Source: Cellvibrio sp.
GTDB lineage: Bacteria > Pseudomonadota > Gammaproteobacteria > Pseudomonadales > Cellvibrionaceae
Assembly: GCA_003524365.1 (NCBI GenBank)
Contig: DQHS01000095.1
Coordinates: forward strand, 7,674 to 17,396
Length of the DNA: 9,723 nt
Direction of reading: 5' to 3'
Within the stretch, counting starts at the first letter, position 1. The number at the start of each line of letters is the position of its first letter. Under the pieces are notes generated by a model. That model was not told where the DNA came from. It ran no database searches and saw only the letters and a list, made by a program, of their open reading frames with translations. Of the stretch, positions 1-6,144 are shown piece after piece. A program made the position numbers and the translations under genes.

Positions 1-198
1 GTTGATCTAGCCAAGAAGCTGAATCTCACGACTGTTGCCGAAGGTGTGGAGACAGAAGAAGACTTTCGGATTATTACCGATTTAGGTGTCGATCTGGTGC
101 AGGGCTATTATTTATCCAAACCTTTGTTTCCCGATGATTTGCTGGTATGGATCAAATCCGGCCTGAGTCAATTGCGGCGGCAGCAGGAGCAAAAATAA
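1..198 (+). CDS. EAL-domain c-di-GMP phosphodiesterase, C-terminal end (partial)
   Basis: Only the last 65 codons are in the window, read in frame 1 and ending at TAA 196-198. The peptide carries the C-terminal hallmarks of EAL domains: VAEGVET (visible residues 12-18), then LGVDLVQGYYLSKPL (28-42), the conserved loop that closes the TIM barrel. EAL domains hydrolyse cyclic di-GMP to pGpG in the cytoplasm, and the glutamates of the EGVE motif belong to the metal/catalytic site. The end is short and charged (RRQQEQK), with no further domain after EAL. Upstream GGDEF, PAS or sensory domains cannot be seen, so whether this is a dual GGDEF-EAL protein is unknown. The family assignment is confident. 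Activity is not assessable because the EAL signature and the other metal ligands lie outside the window. A terminator follows at 244-266. Confidence 0.9.
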   Translation, partial: VDLAKKLNLTTVAEGVETEEDFRIITDLGVDLVQGYYLSKPLFPDDLLVWIKSGLSQLRRQQEQK

Positions 199-243
199 CT
201 CCTGCCCAACATAGCTTTTGTTCTTTCCCCCGTTTTTGAAAGG

Positions 244-266
244 TCCCGGTCAGTCCGGGATTTTTT
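244..266 (+). terminator. Rho-independent terminator after the EAL gene
   Basis: TCCCGG (244-249) pairs with CCGGGA (255-260) around the 5-nt loop TCAGT, and six Ts follow directly (261-266). The hairpin begins 45 bp after the EAL stop codon. It is GC-rich with a U-tract on the + strand side only, so it should end transcription from the EAL gene and separate it from the next gene. Confidence 0.85.
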
Positions 267-415
267 ATGGGCGGCTTTTCCCTATCTGTCTTTGCATCTG
301 TGCTTACCTGCCCAAGCTGAATTGCCCCGTTCATTTTGGATACAGCTCCTGCACGCGAACATAGTGGCAGGGCAGGTCTTAACGCAAAAGGCATCCTCTT
401 TTGAAGGCCGGCGGT

Positions 416-421
416 TATACT
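416..421 (+). promoter_or_regulatory. Possible -10 element ahead of the VOC gene
   Basis: TATACT matches the sigma-70 -10 consensus at five of six positions and lies 41 bp upstream of the ATG at 463, downstream of the terminator at 244-266. I could not find a convincing -35 hexamer 16-18 bp upstream, nor a TGn extended -10. The call therefore rests on one hexamer and on the need for a promoter in this interval. Apart from the terminator, nothing else recognisable was found in 199-462. Confidence 0.2.
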
Positions 422-462
422 TAAATCCTGGCCCTTGTTGGGCAGCCACAGAGCATCTATTC

Positions 463-876
463 ATGAATATGGCTCCACCTGTTTTGCATGCGATTCATCA
501 CGTTGCAGTGATCTGTTCGGATTACCCAACATCTAAATATTTTTATGTCAGTGTTTTAGGCTTGAGCGTTATTGCTGAAAATTACCGCGCCGCACGCGAT
601 TCATGGAAGTTGGATTTGGCATTACCTAATGGCACCCAGCTGGAGCTGTTTTCGTTTCCTAATCCACCTGCGCGCCCATCGCAGCCGGAGGCTTGTGGCC
701 TGCGTCATTTAGCGTTTGTGGTGCAGGATCTTGATGCTTATATTAGTTGGTTGGAAGCAAATGGCATTGTGGTGGAATCTGTTCGAGTGGATGAGTTCAC
801 GCACAAACGGTTTACCTTTTTCCAAGACCCCGATGGTTTACCGTTGGAGTTGTATGAGTTACCGCTCTACGAATGA
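463..876 (+). CDS. VOC (glyoxalase/bleomycin-resistance) metalloprotein, YaeR/GloA2-like
   Basis: This is a 137-residue cytoplasmic protein made of one vicinal-oxygen-chelate domain of two beta-alpha-beta-beta-beta repeats. It closely resembles E. coli YaeR (129 aa): shared blocks include ARDSWKLDLAL (44-54), LELFSFPNPPARPSQPEACG (60-79), LRHLAF (80-85) and KRFTFFQDPDGLPLELYE (115-132). The expected metal ligands are all present: H13 in IHHVAV, E61 in LELF, H82 in LRHLAF and E129 in LELYE. That suggests an active divalent-metal site, but the substrate of YaeR-type proteins is not settled and glyoxalase I activity should not be assumed. The open frame extends upstream to 292. I start at 463 because family similarity begins there and the upstream residues look non-coding; ATG 469 is an alternative. 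The ribosome binding site is weak (GAG at 451-453). The next gene starts 47 bp downstream with no terminator between, so co-transcription is possible. Confidence 0.85.
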   Translation: MNMAPPVLHAIHHVAVICSDYPTSKYFYVSVLGLSVIAENYRAARDSWKLDLALPNGTQLELFSFPNPPARPSQPEACGLRHLAFVVQDLDAYISWLEANGIVVESVRVDEFTHKRFTFFQDPDGLPLELYELPLYE

Positions 877-923
877 TCTGAATAGTTTTTCTTTTAATTT
901 GATTAATGTGAGAGCTAAAAACT

Positions 924-1856
924 GTGCCCAATAAAAAATGGTTGGCCCGCTTATGTTTACTGGTTGTTGTGTTCGGCAGCGGCTCTGTCAATGCACGCGA
1001 ATTGGTGATTGCGTTTGAACGCACACTGCAACCGTCCAGTTCATTGGATGCCATGGCTCGCTCACAAATGCTGGTGCGCAATATGGCAATTGCGGGTGTG
1101 CCTCAGGCAATGTTTTTGATTAAAACCAAAGGCATTGACCAGAAAGGCAAAGCGCGCCTATCGCTCTATAGCGATAAGGGACATTTATTGGTTAATGCCG
1201 GGCATGGCCATGGGCTGGTCACCAAAAGTGATCTTTATGTGTATGAGATTGGCATACTCAAAGCCAATCGAATTTTGCAGCATTACCGTGGTTATAAAAA
1301 ACATGTGCATTTTTCTTATTTGCATGAACATGGCGATGTTAATATCCGGCGCGGCCTCGCCATTTTTTTGCAGGAGCGCGGTTATCGCCCGGCGTTTACT
1401 GGTGTAAATTCACTGCGCGGTGTTGATCAATATCTGGATCAGTTGTATCAGAAAAAAGTCCGTAGTAATCGCCCGGTTGATATGGCTGCACTTGAGCAAG
1501 CCTATGTCGATTTGCTCAGTAAATCCCTCGCACAAGAAGATGCGCTGGCATTTAATCTGTTGGGCTACTCTCCCAAACAAGTGTTGGTTTTGCAGGAAAA
1601 TGATTTGGCTGCGTATTTTATTGTGGCGTTGGTTGATCAGTTGGTGGCGCAGGGATGGAAAATTATCGCGGCTGAAGCAGCGCTGGATGATCCACTTGCT
1701 AATCCGATTGCAGCCAACCGCTGGGGCGCCAATGGTTATTTGAATTCAATTACCCGGTTAGGCGACGAACGCATAGCATATGCGCGATTGCTCGGCGACC
1801 GCCAGATACAGGTAGATGCATTTTTGCAAAATAGAATTTCAGGATTCACGGAGTAA
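924..1856 (+). CDS. Exported NodB/CE4 polysaccharide-deacetylase homologue, probably catalytically dead
   Basis: A 310-residue protein starts at GTG 924. The start is supported by a GAGAG sequence at 910-914 and by a clean signal peptide (residues 1-24, hydrophobic LCLLVVVFG, cleavage after SVNA). The mature chain follows the layout of exported polysaccharide deacetylases: ARELVIAFE (24-32), VPQAMFLIKTKGI (59-71), GHLLVNAGHGH (86-96), VHFSYLHEHGD (128-138), ERGYRP (151-156) and QVLVLQENDLAAYF (219-232). Family members normally have an Asp-Asp pair after the first strand, an N-H-S/T-x-x-H metal motif, an R-F/P-P motif and a late His. At these places this protein has E32-R33, A92 (with H96 kept), H129-S131 and Q224. 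Metal binding and deacetylation are therefore unlikely; a carbohydrate-binding or structural periplasmic role is an inference. It lies between the VOC gene (47 bp) and the 505-aa exported protein (79 bp). The fold call is fairly sure, the function unknown. Confidence 0.72.
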   Translation: MPNKKWLARLCLLVVVFGSGSVNARELVIAFERTLQPSSSLDAMARSQMLVRNMAIAGVPQAMFLIKTKGIDQKGKARLSLYSDKGHLLVNAGHGHGLVTKSDLYVYEIGILKANRILQHYRGYKKHVHFSYLHEHGDVNIRRGLAIFLQERGYRPAFTGVNSLRGVDQYLDQLYQKKVRSNRPVDMAALEQAYVDLLSKSLAQEDALAFNLLGYSPKQVLVLQENDLAAYFIVALVDQLVAQGWKIIAAEAALDDPLANPIAANRWGANGYLNSITRLGDERIAYARLLGDRQIQVDAFLQNRISGFTE

Positions 1857-1865
1857 TTTTTCTAA

Positions 1866-1894
1866 TTGGCATTTATTTTAAATTCGTTTGTTAT
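1866..1894 (+). promoter_or_regulatory. Candidate sigma-70 promoter for the 505-aa exported protein
   Basis: TTGGCA (1866-1871, five of six matches to TTGACA) is followed after exactly 17 bp by TGTTAT (1889-1894, four of six matches to TATAAT) in AT-rich DNA. Transcription would begin near 1901, leaving a leader of roughly 35 nt before the ATG at 1936. It could drive the downstream gene alone or add to read-through from the upstream genes. Confidence 0.4.
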
Positions 1895-1935
1895 TCATCA
1901 ATGTGTTATTAGCCAGATAAAGGTTTCGGAACAAT

Positions 1936-3453
1936 ATGCTCAAATCAACGGCAAAAGTATGGATATTATGTGCGGCCAGTGTGTTGGCCATATCGGCTGG
2001 CGCACAGCAAAAATCAGTTATTTTTAAAAATAGTTTTGAGACCGATACGGATTACAAAAAATGGGCCTTGATGTACGGCATCAAACCTGTTATCGATCAG
2101 GCCCGCACAGGTGCGGGCGCATTGTTAGTGGAAGAGGGTGAGGCCTCGATACGCTCGCGGGTGAATTTGAGCGAGCAGGGAACGCTCGAATTCTGGATCA
2201 AAACCTCATCGCCTGCGACCCAATACAAAATTAATGTGTTAGTTGCTACCAATCAAAATACTGACAGCGGTTGGGTGCACGTTGGCCAGATACAAGGTAA
2301 TAACGATTCGGCCGAGTATCATGCCAAACGCATCTCGATTGATGATCCGGGTAAAAAATATTTGCGTCTGGATTTTGAGGTCACCAACGGCCAAGTGTGG
2401 TTGGATGATGTGAGCGTAGAAAAAATTTTGCTGGGCACCGCGCTGCAAAAAAATCAGGAAAAAGTGATCGCCGAAGTGTTGGGTAAATTGCGTGATGACA
2501 AAAACTATCAAGTGCAGGCCGATGCACTGCGTACTCTGGGTAAAAATTACGCAGCACAAATTGATGTGCAACGCCAATATCTGGAATATGCTAACGGTAT
2601 TTATTCCAGCGTAACCTTGGTGCTGGCAACTTCCGAGCGCGGCAAAATGGCGAATCCACTTGGCTATCAAACGTTCAAAGGTGTGGTGAGTGATGTGCGC
2701 ATGGTGGCGTCGCCCTTGCAAAAAGCGCGCATGGATTCACTGCTGCGCCCCTTGGGCGATATCGCCACTGCCACACTGAACGTGATGACTCAGGGAGCAT
2801 ATGCTGCCTTCGCTGAACCCTTTAAAACCATAGTGGCTACCGCTTTTGATAAGGTTGCTTACGAAAATGCAGGCGTAGATCGCAAAGCGCGAAAATTTGC
2901 CGAGCAAAATGGTTTAAAAACCTTTACCAAAGTTGAAAGCTTTATGGCCGAGGTTGAAAAAGAATTAAATACCGTAACCGCGTTGGACAAAGACTTGGTA
3001 GATATTCAGCGCGAAGTAGATAAATTCCGCAAAGATCTGGATAAACACTTGAAGGAGTCGCTGATTGCTGGCGGCATGGGGCGTGGGCAGGAAAATTATA
3101 ATCGTGTACTGAGCAAAGACGAGCCCACGCGCACGGCTGCGCTGCAGGAAATTAATAATTATTTTTTGGTACAGGCAGAAAGTTATCAAAACCATTCCAG
3201 TTCCAATACGGAATTTGTACAGTTCATGATGAAAGCCACAGGAACAATGGAAGAGACCCAGGTATACAAAGACCGCTTTAACCAAATCGCCTCTTCCGTG
3301 ATTACGTTTTACGATAAATTTGATCGCTCGGTAGCCAAAGACCAAAACCCTTTTACTAATGATACTGATCGCGCTGTGTGGGAGGCCCATGCTACCAAGG
3401 TGCGCACCTATATTCAGGAGTCCAAGGCTGCATTTGCCAAGGCTTATATGTAG
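1936..3453 (+). CDS. Exported protein of unknown function: beta-sandwich domain plus long helical region
   Basis: A 505-residue protein starts at ATG 1936, with AAAGG at 1919-1923 as a somewhat distant ribosome binding site. Residues 1-23 form a type I signal peptide (ILCAASVLAIS core, cleavage after SAGA), so it is probably periplasmic or secreted. Residues 26-165 are beta-rich and resemble a carbohydrate-binding-module or LamG-like jelly roll: FKNSFETDTDYKKW near the start, GTLEFWIKT (82-90), KKYLRLDFEV (140-149) and the closing strand QVWLDDVSVEKI (153-164), a pattern common in CBM-like sandwiches. From about 168 to the end it is mostly helical, with a charged coiled-coil-like segment around 330-375 (EVEKELNTV, DIQREVDKFRKDLDKHLKE). 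There is no catalytic signature, no membrane span in the mature chain and no lipobox. Its neighbour is the inactive-looking CE4 homologue, hinting at a shared role at a polysaccharide or in the envelope, which is inference. I do not recognise the family of the helical part. Confidence 0.6.
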   Translation: MLKSTAKVWILCAASVLAISAGAQQKSVIFKNSFETDTDYKKWALMYGIKPVIDQARTGAGALLVEEGEASIRSRVNLSEQGTLEFWIKTSSPATQYKINVLVATNQNTDSGWVHVGQIQGNNDSAEYHAKRISIDDPGKKYLRLDFEVTNGQVWLDDVSVEKILLGTALQKNQEKVIAEVLGKLRDDKNYQVQADALRTLGKNYAAQIDVQRQYLEYANGIYSSVTLVLATSERGKMANPLGYQTFKGVVSDVRMVASPLQKARMDSLLRPLGDIATATLNVMTQGAYAAFAEPFKTIVATAFDKVAYENAGVDRKARKFAEQNGLKTFTKVESFMAEVEKELNTVTALDKDLVDIQREVDKFRKDLDKHLKESLIAGGMGRGQENYNRVLSKDEPTRTAALQEINNYFLVQAESYQNHSSSNTEFVQFMMKATGTMEETQVYKDRFNQIASSVITFYDKFDRSVAKDQNPFTNDTDRAVWEAHATKVRTYIQESKAAFAKAYM

Positions 3454-3485
3454 TTGCTGCTGATGTCTATGTGAATGATGAGCCT

Positions 3486-3508
3486 AAGGCGCCTGCGGGC
3501 GCCTTTTT
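3486..3508 (+). terminator. Rho-independent terminator ending the 463-3453 gene run
   Basis: AAGGCGCC (3486-3493) pairs over eight bases with GGCGCCTT (3498-3505) around the tetraloop TGCG, and the T-run continues to 3508. It starts 33 bp after the stop codon of the 505-aa protein. This is a strong canonical terminator on the + strand and marks the boundary with the sensor-kinase gene. Confidence 0.85.
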
Positions 3509-3516
3509 GTATTCAG

Positions 3517-3540
3517 CATAAGAGTAATTTTACTCTTATG
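3517..3540. repeat. Inverted repeat with 11-bp arms upstream of the hybrid kinase gene
   Basis: CATAAGAGTAA (3517-3527) is exactly mirrored by TTACTCTTATG (3530-3540) with only TT between the arms. It sits 9 bp after the preceding terminator and 41 bp before the ATG of the hybrid kinase. The AT-rich arms and missing U-tract make a terminator less likely than an operator for a dimeric regulator, but a second, weaker transcript-end hairpin is possible. A smaller dyad, GCTAT-CA-ATAGC (3556-3567), lies between it and the start codon. Confidence 0.6.
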
Positions 3541-3581
3541 CCGGGCCGGCCAAGAGCTATCAATAGCAGAATGAACCGGCT

Positions 3582-5939
3582 ATGCTTCAGCGATTAAATA
3601 TATCGATAAGACCAATCATGTTGACAGCTTCCTCTGTATCAATAGTTATCGCCCAATACTGCCGTAGGTTACCGCTGCAACTATGTTGCTTGGTTTTACT
3701 CTGTGTGTGCGCTACTAATTCCGCTTGGTCACAGGGGCTCAACAAAGAAAAAATAACTGCCTCATATTTATACAATTTCGCTAAAAATATTGAATGGCCT
3801 AATCAAGCGGCAATGACCTCGTTTGCGATTGGTGTGTATGACAGCAACAATCCGGCGTTGATGGCTGAGCTCGCGGTCTTACGCGACAAGGTGAAATTGC
3901 GCAACTTACCGATTACCGTCACGCAGGTGAACCGTGTTGAATCCCTCAGTAAGTATCAACTGGTGTATGTAGAGCAGGCGAGCGCAAAAACTATTGCTGA
4001 TATTTACGATGCACTTGAGGGAAAGCCGGTTCTGATAGTGACGGAAGCCTATCCAAACAAACAGCTGGTGATGATCAATCTGGTTACCACAGAAAATGAC
4101 CGGCTGAAATTTGAAGTCAATAAATCCAATATTATCAATCATGGCTTGGTGCCATTGCCGGAGCTGATTTTAAATGGCGGGACCGAGATTGATGTAGCCA
4201 AACTCTATCGTGAAGGTCAGGCCTCGCTGGTCGCATTGCAAAAACAATTGCGCGGCCGTGAAAAAACGCTAAATGAATTAAGTGTAGCTATCCAAGCCCA
4301 GCAGGCAATGAATGACCGTCTGCAAGAGCAGATGGCAACGCTGAATCAAGGTATTCAAAAAAGTGACGCGTTGATTGCTGAACAAAAAATGCTGCTGCAG
4401 GAACAGCAGGCGCAAATTGAAACCAGCAAACAAGAGCGCGAAGTACTTTTAAACGAAGTGAGGCAGCGCACCAAAGAACTGGATGAGCAGCAGGGACATT
4501 TGCGCATTATCCTTGCTGAAATTGAAACCCGCGAGCAGCGCCTGACCTATTTGAATAACACCATCAAATCCCATGAGGACACCATTCTTCAGCAAAAAAA
4601 TGCGATTGTGGATCTCGATGAAGTGGTGGACTCACAAAAAGTGGCACTGCGCTATTTATGGGGTTCGGTAGTACTGGGCGCACTCTTGATTATCACTGTC
4701 CTGATTGCCTATACCATCAAACGCCGGGATAACAAACGTTTGGCGGCACACAGTCAGGATTTGCAAATGGCGCGTGATCGGCTCGCTATTGCAAAGCGCA
4801 AAGCGGAGGATGCAAGCCAGGCGAAGAGCGAATTTTTATCACTAATGAGCCACGAATTGCGCACACCTTTACAGGCGATTATTGGCTATACCGAAGTAGT
4901 GATCGAAGAGTTGAAGTTTGCAGATGATACGCATCATCTCAGTGATCTGAATCGTGTGATCCTCAACAGCGAGCGCTTACTGAAACTGATCAACAGCGTC
5001 CTGGATTTAGCCAAAATAGAATCCGGGCGCATGGAGCTTGACTTTGCCGAAGTCAAACTATCGAGCTTGGTGGATGAAGCCCTGGGTACAGTTGCTCCAT
5101 TGCTCGAAAAAAATGCCATTCACTTGCATGTCGATGTGGATGATGGTGAATACCTGCCTATTGCTGATCCGGAAAAGTTACTGCATATCCTGATTAACTT
5201 GTTGGGCAATGCGATTAAGTTTGCGCCAAAGGGCCAGGTGCGCATCAAGGCCTATCATCAGCCACACCAGATTTATATCAGCTTGGCTGATACTGGCATT
5301 GGCATATCAGCCGAGCAACAGGCAACGATTTTTGACCCCTTCAAACAGGCTGATTCAGGCACCACCCGTAAATTTCAGGGCAGTGGCTTGGGGTTGTCCA
5401 TTACCCGCCAACTCTGTGAGCTTATGGGTGGCAGTATTCGGGTTGAAAGTGAGCTGGGTGTGGGGTCCAAGTTTATAATTGAATTACCGCTGCCAATAAA
5501 ATTGGCTGCCCAAACTATGGCCACAGAGGATGCAGACGAGGCGCAAGGGAGCCTGCCGGCAGTTGAGCCAACGGGCGAGCAGATAGTGATGATTGATGAT
5601 GACCCTGCCTTTCTCGATATTATGGCGCGCACGATCCGTGCCGAAGGCTATCAGGTGCACACCGCCAGCGATGCTGAAAGTGGCTGGCGCTTAATCCAAT
5701 CAGTCAAACCGCATGTCATTACTCTGGATTTGTTTTTGCCTGACCAACACGGCTGGATTTTGTTTGAGCGTATTAAAGCGGATCCGGATATTTGCGATAT
5801 CCCGGTAATAGTGATTTCCATGATCGAAGAGCGCAAACGCTTCAATCGCCAACCAGCGGAGGAGTATTTAACCAAACCCGTGCGGCGTGAAACACTCAAG
5901 CTCGCTATTCAGCGCCTTGCTCCGCACAAAAGTTCGTAA
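3582..5939 (+). CDS. Hybrid sensor histidine kinase with periplasmic YfiR (DUF4154) domain
   Basis: A 785-residue signalling protein. The N-terminal hydrophobic stretch at 31-43 (PLQLCCLVLLCVC) is a signal peptide or first anchor. Residues 53-212 match YfiR/DUF4154: KITASYLYNFAKNIEWP (57-73), FAIGVYD (81-87), KPVLIVTE (148-155), RLKFEVNKSNI (174-184) and LNGGTEIDVAKLYREG (197-212). A periplasmic coiled coil runs from about 213 to 350 and a membrane span from 358 to 378. The cytoplasmic part has HisKA with SHELRTPL (phospho-His H424), HATPase_c with an N box (N539, N543), DTGIG (570-574) and GSGLGLSI (600-607), and a C-terminal receiver with D672-D674, phospho-acceptor D716, S746 and K765. All catalytic residues look intact, so it should autophosphorylate and pass phosphate to its own receiver. 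No output domain is attached, so a separate phosphotransfer protein or regulator is expected. The likely partner is the TonB receptor 205 bp downstream. No good Shine-Dalgarno precedes 3582; ATG 3618 is a credible alternative start. Confidence 0.88.
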   Translation: MLQRLNISIRPIMLTASSVSIVIAQYCRRLPLQLCCLVLLCVCATNSAWSQGLNKEKITASYLYNFAKNIEWPNQAAMTSFAIGVYDSNNPALMAELAVLRDKVKLRNLPITVTQVNRVESLSKYQLVYVEQASAKTIADIYDALEGKPVLIVTEAYPNKQLVMINLVTTENDRLKFEVNKSNIINHGLVPLPELILNGGTEIDVAKLYREGQASLVALQKQLRGREKTLNELSVAIQAQQAMNDRLQEQMATLNQGIQKSDALIAEQKMLLQEQQAQIETSKQEREVLLNEVRQRTKELDEQQGHLRIILAEIETREQRLTYLNNTIKSHEDTILQQKNAIVDLDEVVDSQKVALRYLWGSVVLGALLIITVLIAYTIKRRDNKRLAAHSQDLQMARDRLAIAKRKAEDASQAKSEFLSLMSHELRTPLQAIIGYTEVVIEELKFADDTHHLSDLNRVILNSERLLKLINSVLDLAKIESGRMELDFAEVKLSSLVDEALGTVAPLLEKNAIHLHVDVDDGEYLPIADPEKLLHILINLLGNAIKFAPKGQVRIKAYHQPHQIYISLADTGIGISAEQQATIFDPFKQADSGTTRKFQGSGLGLSITRQLCELMGGSIRVESELGVGSKFIIELPLPIKLAAQTMATEDADEAQGSLPAVEPTGEQIVMIDDDPAFLDIMARTIRAEGYQVHTASDAESGWRLIQSVKPHVITLDLFLPDQHGWILFERIKADPDICDIPVIVISMIEERKRFNRQPAEEYLTKPVRRETLKLAIQRLAPHKSS

Positions 5940-5973
5940 ACGCATTTCTTTACAGGAACTGCTTTGCTTTCAT

Positions 5974-6001
5974 GCGAAGGTAAACTATCTTTAACTTTCG
6001 C
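5974..6001 (+). other. Imperfect hairpin downstream of the hybrid kinase gene
   Basis: GCGAAGGTAAA (5974-5984) can pair with TTTAACTTTCGC (5990-6001), with one G-T wobble and one bulged A, around a 5-nt loop. It begins 35 bp after the kinase stop codon. No U-tract follows, so it is not a classical intrinsic terminator. It could be a weak or Rho-assisted 3' end or a processing structure between the kinase and the receptor gene. Confidence 0.3.
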
Positions 6002-6087
6002 TTAGTGCAAAAAGTGCTTAGGCGTTCTTTTTTATTCGATCAGCTGGCGGTTAAAGCAGTTTGTTTGCAGTAAATGTAGCTTGCCCG

Positions 6088-6118
6088 TCACTTGAGTGAT
6101 TTTGTCAGCGGAATGACA
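6088..6118. promoter_or_regulatory. Two adjacent dyads ahead of the TonB receptor: possible operator region
   Basis: TCACT-TG-AGTGA (6088-6099) is a 12-bp dyad, and 3 bp later comes TGTCA-N6-TGACA (6103-6118). Both lie 27-57 bp before the ATG at 6145, where a regulator of receptor expression would bind. I could not define a convincing -35/-10 pair in this interval, and I see no good Fur-box match. Arms of five bases arise by chance fairly often, so the confidence is low. The rest of 5940-6144 holds only the hairpin at 5974-6001 and no credible short gene. Confidence 0.25.
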
Positions 6119-6144
6119 TCAGCCCTTTTAAGTAGGTTGTCATT

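Noticed and set aside
200..377. Loosely repeated CTCCTGC...AACATAG words near 200 and 346 in the region before the VOC gene
   Set aside because: The similarity is short and interrupted, does not extend, and shows no mobile-element ends or target duplication.
292..462. Upstream extension of the VOC reading frame giving a 194-residue protein
   Set aside because: The extra 57 residues do not resemble the family, which starts close to the ATG at 463, and they have no plausible ribosome binding site. It is an open frame by chance.
2239..2721. 160-codon open frame on the minus strand inside the 505-aa protein gene
   Set aside because: It is antisense to a well-supported gene with a signal peptide, and its product shows no recognisable domain. 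Treated as a shadow.
3571..3597. Short ATG-initiated peptide (8 codons, out of frame) overlapping the kinase start
   Set aside because: It lacks a clear ribosome binding site and has no run of regulatory codons. Such mini-frames are common by chance.
6004..6019. Short direct repeat of AGTGC separated by a few A residues in the kinase-receptor gap
   Set aside because: Only 5 bp per unit and two copies; not distinguishable from chance.
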